Shown here: positions 34,507 through 42,993 of the stretch, in pieces
How positions within the stretch are numbered: the first letter of the stretch is position 1
Layout of the letters: every line of letters starts with the position of its first letter
Source: Eubacteriales bacterium
GTDB taxonomy: Bacteria > Bacillota > Clostridia > Lachnospirales > Lachnospiraceae
Direction of reading: 5' to 3'
Assembly: GCA_030524175.1 (NCBI GenBank)
Contig: JAUNHC010000020.1
Span: 1-64,000, forward strand
Length of the DNA: 64,000 nucleotides
Notes under the pieces: generated by a model
The model's input: the letters and a program-made list of their open reading frames with translations, nothing else
What the model was told of the DNA's origin: nothing
Database searches by the model: none
Made by a program: the position numbers and the translations under genes

Positions 34507-35652
34507 TTATTCCTCCATGTCCTTCCACACATTTCCTTCTTCTGAACTTGCAAGGCAGGCTTCCAGGAATGCAAGGCCTTCCACACCATCCAAAACAGTA
34601 GGATAATCGATCATATCCTCTGTAAATGTTCCGTCTTCTTTTGCAGATATACAGGCCGTAAAGCTGCGGTACAGATTTCCCATAGCCTCAAACCACCCTT
34701 CCGGATGCCCGGAAGGAAGCCTTGTATATTTTGCTGCTTCCGGATAAATACAGTCATGTCCTCTGTGGATTTCCGTGACAGTTCCGTCCTCGTTGGCAAC
34801 CTGGATCTTTTCCGGTTCTTCCTGGAACCAGGAAATAGAACCCTTAGTTCCATAAATACGCACTCTAAGGCTGTTGTCGCTTCCTATTGTTATCTGGGAT
34901 GACCAGTAAAGGCCTGAAGCGCCATTGTCATATTTCACCATGACCATATCATTGTCGTCCAGGACACGGGAAGGCACCTTTATTTCCATGTTTGCCAGTA
35001 CCTTTTTGATCTTCAGACCTGTCATCCGGGCCACTGTATTCTCAATATGGGTTCCAATATCCCCAAGGCAGTTGCTTTTCCCGGAAAGCTTAGGGTCTGT
35101 GCGCCATTCCCCCTGCTTGTTTCCTGTAATGTCATCTCCTGCCAGCCAGCCCTGGATATATTCCCCGGCAACCATCCTTACTTCTCCGATATCCCCTCTC
35201 TCGATCATCTGGCGGATATGCTTGCAGGCAATATGCCCGGAATATCCGTAAGTGACCATAAAAAGAAGGCCTTTTTTCTTGGCAAGCTCCTCCAGCTCTC
35301 TTGCTTCTTCTAAAGTTGTGGTCAGCGGCTTATCGCACGACACATGGATCCCCGCTTCCAAAAAAGCTTTACAAGCTCCATAATGGGCATAGTTGGGCGT
35401 AACAATGCATACAAAGTCAATACCGTCTTCCCTGGCAGATTCTTTCTCAGCCATTTCCTCATAGGTGTGGTACAGACGCTCCTTCTCCACATGCAGCTCT
35501 TCCCCTGTGGCACAGGTATTCTCATAAGAGCGCGAAAAACATCCTGCCACCAGCTTTGCGGAACGGTCTAAGGATATGGCCCTTCTGTGGGCATCTCCGA
35601 TAAAAGCGTTCTGTCCTCCGCCTACCATACCATATCTCAATATTCTGCTCAT
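34507..35652 (-). CDS. Gfo/Idh/MocA-family oxidoreductase
   Basis: NAD(P)-dependent sugar dehydrogenase of 381 residues. The N-terminal Rossmann domain (about 1-145) has YGMVGGGQNAFIGDAHRRA and the family motif CDKPLTTTLEEA with the catalytic Lys. The C-terminal alpha/beta domain includes WRTDPKLSGKSNCLGDIGTHIENT with the conserved Asp and His. It oxidises or reduces a sugar or cyclitol hydroxyl; the exact substrate is not clear. Neighbours are an ABC sugar permease upstream (30 bases) and a TIM-barrel isomerase downstream. Confidence 0.85.
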   Translation of the reverse strand: MSRILRYGMVGGGQNAFIGDAHRRAISLDRSAKLVAGCFSRSYENTCATGEELHVEKERLYHTYEEMAEKESAREDGIDFVCIVTPNYAHYGACKAFLEAGIHVSCDKPLTTTLEEARELEELAKKKGLLFMVTYGYSGHIACKHIRQMIERGDIGEVRMVAGEYIQGWLAGDDITGNKQGEWRTDPKLSGKSNCLGDIGTHIENTVARMTGLKIKKVLANMEIKVPSRVLDDNDMVMVKYDNGASGLYWSSQITIGSDNSLRVRIYGTKGSISWFQEEPEKIQVANEDGTVTEIHRGHDCIYPEAAKYTRLPSGHPEGWFEAMGNLYRSFTACISAKEDGTFTEDMIDYPTVLDGVEGLAFLEACLASSEEGNVWKDMEE

Positions 35653-35682
35653 TCTATCCCTTCCTTTCTTTCATCTTGTGAT

Positions 35683-36648
35683 TTAATTGGAACGTTTGCG
35701 GATCATCTGCATACCTACTGCTATCAGTAGGATCAATCCCTTTACCGTATCATTAAGCAGTGCGTTCATTCCCAGCGCTGTGATGATCTTGTCAATGAGG
35801 GTAAAGGACATGGTACCGAAAACAATCCCGATAATATTTCCCTTTCCACCGGACATACTGATGCCGCCTATGACAACTGCCGCGATAGAATACAACTCAA
35901 AATTCTTTCCTGAGGTAGCTGGGTCAAAGGAGGTGTCCTTGGCTATCTTAAGGAAAGATGCAAGACCGGTGAGGGCTCCGCAGATCACAAACACAAAGAT
36001 CCTCGTCCACACAACATTGACTCCTGCAAGCTTCGCTGCTTTCTCATTACTGCCAAGGGCATATATCCTCTTTCCGAATTTGGTGGAGGTTGTCATATAC
36101 ACCATAAGGGCTGCCATAGCCAAAAAAACAAGTACAATATAGGCAATGGTAAGAAAGCTGCCGTTTCCGAAATTGAATAAAGCCTGATAGCTGGACTTTG
36201 TTGCGTCAATCCTGTATCTGGTCTCCCCCATCTCATTCATCATATACTGGGAAACAGAGCGGAAGATCAGCATTGTTGCCAGTGTTACGATAAATGGGGG
36301 CATCTTGATTTTTCCCACCAGGACACCGTTTATAAAACCACACAGACAGCCCAGGAGGATCCCGCACAAAGCAGTAAGCAAAATACTTCCTGTCTTGTTA
36401 TAGAATATAATGGTAATACCGCCCACCAGCACAAAGGATGATCCCACAGACAGATCAATATCCCCTGTAAGCACAACAAGCCCCATACCCAAAGCTATGG
36501 TTCCTAAAATGGCACTGTGCAAAAAGATGTTGGTTACACTTGTCCAGGTAGTCTGGGAGCCGTTTACTGCCAGGAAGGCAATAAAAATACCTAAAAATAC
36601 AATAATAAAATTATAATTATGCCAGAAGTTCTTTAACCTTTTAGCCAT
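35683..36648 (-). CDS. Sugar ABC transporter permease (RbsC/XylH family)
   Basis: Membrane permease of 321 residues with about nine or ten helices. The BPD_transp_2 family blocks are visible: ALGMGLVVLTGDIDLSVGSSFVLVGG, GFINGVLVGKIKMPPFIVTLATM and AAVVIGGISMSGGKGNIIG. The start at 36648 (MAKRLKNF) has GGAGG 6 bases upstream and overlaps the ATPase gene by 8 bases; a longer frame from 36696 runs through the ATPase end. It takes up a monosaccharide-like ligand with the two proteins encoded upstream. Confidence 0.92.
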   Translation of the reverse strand: MAKRLKNFWHNYNFIIVFLGIFIAFLAVNGSQTTWTSVTNIFLHSAILGTIALGMGLVVLTGDIDLSVGSSFVLVGGITIIFYNKTGSILLTALCGILLGCLCGFINGVLVGKIKMPPFIVTLATMLIFRSVSQYMMNEMGETRYRIDATKSSYQALFNFGNGSFLTIAYIVLVFLAMAALMVYMTTSTKFGKRIYALGSNEKAAKLAGVNVVWTRIFVFVICGALTGLASFLKIAKDTSFDPATSGKNFELYSIAAVVIGGISMSGGKGNIIGIVFGTMSFTLIDKIITALGMNALLNDTVKGLILLIAVGMQMIRKRSN

Positions 36649-38158
36649 GTGCTTCCTCCGTCCTGCCTTGCGTTTGATAAACTGCATTAGTGGCATACAG
36701 CATTACTGTCTCTTCGTTGATTTCCTGCCTGGCCAGCCTGGCTGCTATCCTACCGTGGTAAAATACAATGCAGCGGTCAGCGATTTTCTGGATTTCTGGT
36801 ATTTCCAGGGTGTTGACAATGATGGTTTTCCCTTCATTGGCCAGCTTCAGGATCAGTCTGTATATCTCTGCTTTTGCCCCTACATCAATACCTTGGGTGG
36901 GATTGTCAAAGAGCAGTATTTCAGCCTCCGTATTCAGCCATCTTGCCAGAATTACCTTCTGCTGGTTTCCTCCTGACAGACTGGTTATATAATCCTTGTG
37001 AGTGTTCGCTTTTATATTCAGTAATTGTCTGTACTTTTCAAATTTTTCAATTTCTTTCTTTTTCTGTATATGAGGGTTTTTACTTTCAATGGCATGCTGG
37101 GAAACGTACATGTTCTCAAGAATGGTCATATCCGGAAGTACGGAGTTTTCCTTTCTGTTTGAGGCTACCATAGCAATTTTCCCCTTCATGGCCTGATGGA
37201 TACTTCCTGTGTGCAGCTCTTCTCCAAAAACCCTGATACTGCCTGACTTTATGGGAATGACACCGAAAATCGCCTGCATGACCTGAGACGCCCCTGCACC
37301 TGCAAGTCCGGTAAAACCTATGATCTCTCCTTTTCTCATCTCAAAATCCACATCTTCAAATGCTTCTCCGCTGATATTCTGAACCTGGAAAATCACATCC
37401 CCCAGCTGTCTGGGCTCATATAAATCCGAACTTACATAACTGTCCCCCACCATATATCTGGTGACCTCTTCTGCTGTCACCTTAGAAATCTCACCGCAGT
37501 GTATAAAGCGGCTGTTCCTTAGAACTGTATAGCGGTCTGCAATCTGAAAAATCTCAGGCATCTTGTGGGAAATAAATACAAAGGAAGTCCCTTTTTCCTT
37601 CAGCCGCCGGATAATATCAAACAGGTGGGCGATTTCTTCATTGTTAAGAGCAGTGGTTGGCTCATCCAGGATAATAAGCTTTGCGTTGGAGTGAAGAGCC
37701 TTGGCGATTTCCAAAAGCTGTTTTTTGCCTGTGTCAAGATTCCCTGCCTGTTCCACCGGATTCAGCTCTACTCCCATTTCCTCCAGAAGCTTCCCTGCCT
37801 CCTGGATCATTTCTTTCTTTTTAAGCTTTCCGATCCCATTTGTTTTTTCTTTACCCAGAAAAAGATTCTCAAACACTTTTAAATCATTAAAAATATTTAA
37901 TTCCTGGTGCACAAAAGCAATACCTGCATGTTCCGCATCAGAGATGGATCCGTCCGCCAGTTCTCTTCCCTCAAAAGTCACGGTTCCCCCGTCTTTCGTG
38001 TATACTCCTGCCAGAATATTCATCAGGGTTGATTTTCCGGCGCCGTTTTCACCAAGCAATGCATGGACCTCGCCGGTTTTCACACAAAAGGAGACATCAT
38101 CCAGCACCGTCACACCAAAAAAGGCTTTTTGTATATGTTCCATTTTCAATAATTCCAC
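36641..38158 (-). CDS. Sugar ABC transporter ATPase (RbsA/XylG family)
   Basis: Double ATPase of 505 residues with two ABC domains. The first has Walker A GENGAGKSTLMN and Walker B LIILDEPTTAL. The second has a degenerate Walker A GLAGAGASQVMQ, normal for RbsA-like proteins, signature LSGGNQQK and LFDNPTQGID. It powers import of the sugar bound by the protein at 38254-39321. A hairpin between the two genes probably lowers expression of this one relative to the binding protein. Confidence 0.92.
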   Translation of the reverse strand: MELLKMEHIQKAFFGVTVLDDVSFCVKTGEVHALLGENGAGKSTLMNILAGVYTKDGGTVTFEGRELADGSISDAEHAGIAFVHQELNIFNDLKVFENLFLGKEKTNGIGKLKKKEMIQEAGKLLEEMGVELNPVEQAGNLDTGKKQLLEIAKALHSNAKLIILDEPTTALNNEEIAHLFDIIRRLKEKGTSFVFISHKMPEIFQIADRYTVLRNSRFIHCGEISKVTAEEVTRYMVGDSYVSSDLYEPRQLGDVIFQVQNISGEAFEDVDFEMRKGEIIGFTGLAGAGASQVMQAIFGVIPIKSGSIRVFGEELHTGSIHQAMKGKIAMVASNRKENSVLPDMTILENMYVSQHAIESKNPHIQKKKEIEKFEKYRQLLNIKANTHKDYITSLSGGNQQKVILARWLNTEAEILLFDNPTQGIDVGAKAEIYRLILKLANEGKTIIVNTLEIPEIQKIADRCIVFYHGRIAARLARQEINEETVMLYATNAVYQTQGRTEEAHG

Positions 38159-38184
38159 TGTGATTCTCCTTTACTTATTCCTTT

Positions 38185-38227
38185 CAAAAGAGAGAGAAGG
38201 CGGCCTGGCCGCCCTTTCTCTCTTTTG
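38185..38227 (-). terminator. Intra-operon hairpin between binding protein and ATPase
   Basis: A 21-bp almost perfect stem: CAAAAGAGAG..GGCGGCC pairs with GGCCGCC..CTCTCTTTTG. It lies between the binding-protein stop and the ATPase start, a usual place for partial termination or 3'-end protection that keeps binding-protein mRNA abundant. Confidence 0.75.
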
Positions 38228-38253
38228 TTTCCATATCCGGTGTCAGCCGGAAA

Positions 38254-39321
38254 TTATTCTTTTTCCTCATAGGTGCCAAATGCCTGATATTCAGCTACAT
38301 TTTCAGAATCCACAACATGTACGGGAATTACGTAATTCTGCTCAATGTCTGTTTCGCCGTTGGTATGTTTCACCATAACGTCGATTGCCTCTTTGATCAT
38401 GGCAGGATCATAGGTTACGGAGAATAAATCATAGGAATCCGGAAGTGTGATGGTCTGGTGTTTGTCCTTCAGCACTGCATAAATCTCGGCAAGTCCTGAG
38501 GAAGCGCCTAAAGCCTTGAAGTTTTTCAGGAATTCTTCTTTTTTGCTCTCGTCAAGAGCTGCACCGTTTAAGGATTCCATAATACCCATGGCAATTTCAT
38601 CATCATGAGTGAAGATCCAGTTGTTTTTAGCCGGGTCACACTGAGTAGAACCAAACCAGGACTCAAACAATTCTTTTCCTGTGTCACGGCTCCATCCGGT
38701 AGCTGCAGATTTCACAACAACTGCATCAATTTCTTCGTCTGACCATCCCTGCTCCTGAAGATAAGTACGGAAGCCCTTAGAACGAAGCTCCGGCACTGAG
38801 GAGTTATCACCGATCATTTCGTACACATAATCATCTTTTGTAAGGCCATCTTCAATAAATCTCTTGGCTGTCTCATAGCCGATTCCTTCATTGTCACCTT
38901 TAACGTTAGCTATAACTTTTGCATCGATCACATCGCTGTTGATCACACGGTCAAACTGTACAAAAGGTACATCTGCAGCGGCAATCTTTTCCAGTGTGGA
39001 CTGAAGGCCGTTGTCATAAGGAAGAATAACTATGCCTGCCAGATTTCCTGTGTTAGACAATAAATCGTCTACCTGCTGAATCTGGTTTTCCACATCTGTT
39101 GCTGCATACACTTTTGCAGAGTAAGTTCCCTCATCGTTGATTTCATCCACTTTTTCCTGTGCATAAGTAAGAACAGCGCCTGTCCAGCCATGGTCAGCAC
39201 TTGGCACCATTACCGCGATTTCCTTCGCGTCATCTGCATATACGGTCACTCCGGTTCCCAACAATGTGGATGCAAGCATGGATGCTGCCAATAATGTGGT
39301 AGTGATTTTCTTAAACTTCAT
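38254..39321 (-). CDS. Sugar ABC transporter substrate-binding protein (RbsB/XylF type)
   Basis: Exported binding protein of 355 residues. The signal peptide ends ...LLGTGVTVYADD with no lipobox cysteine, so it appears to be cleaved by signal peptidase I rather than lipid-anchored, which is odd for a Gram-positive transporter. The mature part is Peripla_BP_4-like (VMVPSADHGWTGAVLTYAQ). It shares VKGDN-GIG-ETAK-F, THDDEIA-GI and other blocks with the lipoprotein at 44653-45672, so both probably bind the same sugar. It has a 240-base upstream gap and an AAGGAGGAG site, hence probably its own promoter. Confidence 0.88.
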   Translation of the reverse strand: MKFKKITTTLLAASMLASTLLGTGVTVYADDAKEIAVMVPSADHGWTGAVLTYAQEKVDEINDEGTYSAKVYAATDVENQIQQVDDLLSNTGNLAGIVILPYDNGLQSTLEKIAAADVPFVQFDRVINSDVIDAKVIANVKGDNEGIGYETAKRFIEDGLTKDDYVYEMIGDNSSVPELRSKGFRTYLQEQGWSDEEIDAVVVKSAATGWSRDTGKELFESWFGSTQCDPAKNNWIFTHDDEIAMGIMESLNGAALDESKKEEFLKNFKALGASSGLAEIYAVLKDKHQTITLPDSYDLFSVTYDPAMIKEAIDVMVKHTNGETDIEQNYVIPVHVVDSENVAEYQAFGTYEEKE

Positions 39322-39491
39322 ATGTGCTCCTCCTTTTTCGTGCTGTTTTACGCACGTTTCTTTATAGTCTTACTATATCATTTCCCTCTCTGGAATTGAG
39401 GTGCATCTTTATGATTATGGTGCTGTATCATGACAGATGATTTTTGCCTGCATGGTATCTTATTTTTACATTCGTATCTTCTCATGCAAAA

Positions 39492-39551
39492 AGGCTGCCC
39501 CACAGGAACCGGGAGATACATCTGTGTCTCTCAGGCCTTTTGGGACAGCCT
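39492..39551 (-). terminator. Terminator after the orphan binding protein
   Basis: AGGCTGCCCCA pairs with TGGGACAGCCT (one mismatch), followed on the reverse strand by TTTTTG. It separates the sensor part of the locus from the transporter part. Confidence 0.75.
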
Positions 39552-39560
39552 CTTAATCTT

Positions 39561-41081
39561 TCATGCTCTTTTCATTTTCTGAAACTCGTCGATCTGCTTC
39601 TGCACTTCCTCAATGATTTTCTCAGATCCTGCGTTCCTCATTTCCCGGATAAATTCTTCATATAAGGCCTCCCAGTCCTGACTGGTTCCCTGGCACAGCT
39701 CTTCCTTATATTTCTCCACTACCAAATCCACTTTTGCCATTTCCAGGGCTATCATACGTGTGTCCAGATTAAAGCCCTGAAGGGGCGATCTCACTGCTTC
39801 CTCATTATATACCTCGATCTGGCGGAATTCCCCTTCCACAGTCTCAAAATTGCGGAACACGTTTCCTATTACATTTTGGGACACCTGATATAAATAGGAT
39901 TTATCATTGTCAGACATCCTGGCGATCACATTTCCTTCCACAATGATATAATGCTTCTTCTCCACCCCGTTTGCCAGTAGTCTGTACAGCTCTTTGCCTT
40001 TCTCTGAGTTCAGCAGGTTTACAAGCTCCATTGCCTGCTGAGGGTACAAAGCGCTTTTAGGTATGACAAGGGAATTTCTGCACCCGTCATAAGGAATATA
40101 ACGATAACCGTCCAGTTCTCCCCGCACAGCATCATACTCTGTTTTTACCATATCTGTCACAGTGCCTTTCTCCCCGTATTCATCCAGAAAGAGGATACTC
40201 CCTTTAAGCTTCCCGTCTTCACTTCCAGGGTCCAGAAGATTTTTCACATCCTCTCTGATATATCCCTTTTGGTACCATCTTGCCATAGTTTCAAAACAGG
40301 CACGGTATGACTCCAATTCATACTTGTTATATACCTTTAAATTTTTTTCAAAAATAGGAATTACAAAAGGAGAGTCGGAACCGTAAATCCCTTCGTAGCC
40401 CTTATCCGCCAGAGTGCACATGCTTCTGTAAGAAACGCCTGTGCCAATGGCATTATTTTCCTTGGCCTTCTGAAGAAAGTCTTCAAATGACCGGAAACAC
40501 GCCTCTGTTGTATAACGGTTCTCCTGATTCATACGAACCATCTCGTCTAAATCCCCGAACCGGTTCATCAGCACTTCGTTTGCCACCAGAACATAATTCC
40601 GGCGGTAAAGAGGCCCCAGGACAGGCATTCCGTAAATATTCCCCTCCCTGCGCTGAAGCTCCCAAAGCTCTGCCGGCACATCCTTCTGCAAATCCTTTCC
40701 TGAAGTTTCTAAAAGATAATCAATGGCCATGAGGGAACCTTTTTTCACCTCTTCTGTATAGTTAAGGACTTCATTTCCAAACCAGGCAAGGTCCAGGCGC
40801 TCATTGGTAGCCATTTTCATATCCCATTTTTCTTTATAGTCATCCTTATTCACCAATTCAAATTCCACCTGAACCCCGGGAAGATATTCCCCCAGCAGTT
40901 CATTAAATCCGGAAAATACTTCGTCAGATTCCTTATATTTCTCACCGTAGATCATCCACTTTAAAGTCACATTTTCTTCCCGGGGTACATTTACAGGTAC
41001 CGTACTGTGTGATACCTGTAACATATAGATCCCTGCACCTGCAAGCAGACAAAGAGTGACTGCAATTATCCATTTTTTCAT
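39561..41081 (-). CDS. Orphan extracellular solute-binding protein (family 1), membrane-anchored
   Basis: Protein of 506 residues: an N-terminal hydrophobic segment (about 4-22, WIIAVTLCLLAGAGIYML), then a large binding-protein fold of the carbohydrate/peptide cluster, visible as TLKWMIYGEKYKESDEVF, LDLAWFGNEVLNYTEEVKKGSLMAIDYLL and EGNIYGMPVL, with a C-terminal half like the DUF3502 group. No cognate permease is adjacent; the neighbouring ABC system belongs to a different class. Its place right after the kinase gene suggests an accessory sensing role (inference). It lacks a lipobox and may stay anchored by its uncleaved signal. Confidence 0.78.
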   Translation of the reverse strand: MKKWIIAVTLCLLAGAGIYMLQVSHSTVPVNVPREENVTLKWMIYGEKYKESDEVFSGFNELLGEYLPGVQVEFELVNKDDYKEKWDMKMATNERLDLAWFGNEVLNYTEEVKKGSLMAIDYLLETSGKDLQKDVPAELWELQRREGNIYGMPVLGPLYRRNYVLVANEVLMNRFGDLDEMVRMNQENRYTTEACFRSFEDFLQKAKENNAIGTGVSYRSMCTLADKGYEGIYGSDSPFVIPIFEKNLKVYNKYELESYRACFETMARWYQKGYIREDVKNLLDPGSEDGKLKGSILFLDEYGEKGTVTDMVKTEYDAVRGELDGYRYIPYDGCRNSLVIPKSALYPQQAMELVNLLNSEKGKELYRLLANGVEKKHYIIVEGNVIARMSDNDKSYLYQVSQNVIGNVFRNFETVEGEFRQIEVYNEEAVRSPLQGFNLDTRMIALEMAKVDLVVEKYKEELCQGTSQDWEALYEEFIREMRNAGSEKIIEEVQKQIDEFQKMKRA

Positions 41082-41136
41082 TTTTCCCCCGAATGTTCCG
41101 GCTCTGTGCCGTATCTTCTGCTATTCATCCCACTAT

Positions 41137-42945
41137 TTAAACCGTCGTCTCATAATTCTCCATAAAGCGCAGCGGCAGGTCTATGGTGACTGTGGTTCCT
41201 TCTCCCGGATTACTTTCTAAAAACAGAACTGCGTCATCACCCAGAATAAGTTTAAGTCTCTGTCCCACATTTCGCACCCCGATATGGCCCTCCTTAAGCT
41301 GGTAAACACCCTGCAGATCCTCATTCAGCTGCCTGCACTCCTCATTTGGCATACCCACTCCATTATCATGGACCTGAATCTTCACCCTGTCCTTGTCTTT
41401 AAAAGCAAGGATTCGGATGATCCCTTTTCCTCTCATGGGTTTAATCCCGTGATACACTGCATTCTCAATGAGAGGCTGAAGGCTCACCTTCACAATCTGG
41501 CAGTTCTCCAGGCCTTCTTCCACCTTCCACTCCACCTTGATTTTGTCAGCATAACGAAGCTGGAGGATTTCTATGTACAACCGTGCATTCTTTATTTCAT
41601 CAGCAAGAGAAATGATCTGCTGGCTGTTGTCTAGGCTGACTCTTAACATTTCAGAAAGATTGAGAATGATCTGGGAAACCTCATTGTCTCCCTTACAGAT
41701 GGCAATGGCCCTCCACCTGAGATTTTCCAGTGTGTTGAAAAGAAAATGAGGACTGATCTGAGCCTGAAGCGCTGTGATCTGGGCTTTGTTTACCAGGTTC
41801 AGATAATCTTCCAGCTCCTTCTGCATCTGTTTGTTGGAATAAAAATTCCGAACAATATTCCCTGTGATCTCATGGATTTCATCCTGCCGGAACTCCTGCT
41901 CCATGTCTATCTTTGAATCGAACAGATCTGGATTTTTGAGAAGATTCAGTATGTTTTTTACAGGATTATAGCTGTATACGGAGATCACCACTGCCGCCAC
42001 CACTGACAACACAAGGATCAGCACTGCCATCAGCATATAAAAATTCCTGAAATCTCTTTGATATTCCTTATACTTATCCAAAGGAACCACTGACACATAA
42101 CGCCATTTAAAATCCGTGGAATGAAGGGATGTAAGCACTAAGTCCCGCTCACCCACATGGACTGTCTGGGCCCCCGTATCCTCTTCTCTGTCCAGCAGAG
42201 GATAGATGGAAAGCTCTGTCCATTTCTTCATAAGATAATCCTGCCGGGTGCTGAAAATCACATTATCCCTGTCATCCACAATGAGGAGCGTATCAGAGTC
42301 ATCTGTGGCAATCTGTTCATCCATTTTATCCACATCAATATTGACAATAATGCCCCCTAAAAACTGCATCTGAGTGAGCCGTATGGGCTGGATATAAGAC
42401 AAAAGATAAGGATATCCCTGCTTCTTCTGCCTGCTTATCATCCTGGCCGGCTCATAAATCCGCTCTGTCAGGTTTGCATACCAGGTAAGGTCATCAAACT
42501 CTCCCAGAGGGTCTCCCCCGTCACTGGTGACAACATAACGGCTTTTGCTGGAATAGAGGTAGATGGAATCAATATAGTCAAAAATTCCCGAATACATCTT
42601 AATCCGTTCTTTTGCCTGAAAGGTGGCCTCCTGGTTTCTGGTCCCGTCACCCTCCGGCAATAGAAACATCATGATATCCTGGTCAAGAGACATCTGCCCG
42701 GAGATCTGCACCACCTCGTTCATCAGCGTGTCCATGCGTTCCTTTGTCTGATTCAGGGAATTCTGGCTCATGGTAGCCACCTCTGTTTCAATAACCTCAT
42801 CCATTTTTCTGGATACCTGCCAGATCAACACTGCAAAAATACAAAGAAGAACAAACAGAATGCTGAAAAAATTCTTTACCAGGATGCTGTTAAACCGATA
42901 GTCTCCTAAAAACTGGAAGAGTATATTTTTCTTCTTTTCCTTCAT
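41137..42945 (-). CDS. YesM/LytS-type sensor histidine kinase
   Basis: Kinase of 602 residues with two membrane helices (about 22-44 and 300-325) around a large extracellular Cache-like sensor domain. A HAMP-like linker, the His_kinase domain (ITALQAQISPHFLFNTLENLRW, phospho-accepting His near 400) and an ATPase domain (LQPLIENAVYHGIK, VHDNGVGMPNEE) follow. The partner regulator is encoded 48 bases upstream. With the binding-protein gene before that, the set resembles the XylFII-LytS-YesN sugar-sensing arrangement known in clostridia. Confidence 0.9.
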   Translation of the reverse strand: MKEKKKNILFQFLGDYRFNSILVKNFFSILFVLLCIFAVLIWQVSRKMDEVIETEVATMSQNSLNQTKERMDTLMNEVVQISGQMSLDQDIMMFLLPEGDGTRNQEATFQAKERIKMYSGIFDYIDSIYLYSSKSRYVVTSDGGDPLGEFDDLTWYANLTERIYEPARMISRQKKQGYPYLLSYIQPIRLTQMQFLGGIIVNIDVDKMDEQIATDDSDTLLIVDDRDNVIFSTRQDYLMKKWTELSIYPLLDREEDTGAQTVHVGERDLVLTSLHSTDFKWRYVSVVPLDKYKEYQRDFRNFYMLMAVLILVLSVVAAVVISVYSYNPVKNILNLLKNPDLFDSKIDMEQEFRQDEIHEITGNIVRNFYSNKQMQKELEDYLNLVNKAQITALQAQISPHFLFNTLENLRWRAIAICKGDNEVSQIILNLSEMLRVSLDNSQQIISLADEIKNARLYIEILQLRYADKIKVEWKVEEGLENCQIVKVSLQPLIENAVYHGIKPMRGKGIIRILAFKDKDRVKIQVHDNGVGMPNEECRQLNEDLQGVYQLKEGHIGVRNVGQRLKLILGDDAVLFLESNPGEGTTVTIDLPLRFMENYETTV

Positions 42946-42993
42946 AGTATCCTCCGCCCTGTGCCCGGCTCTCTCCCACAGAAAAGCTTATCC

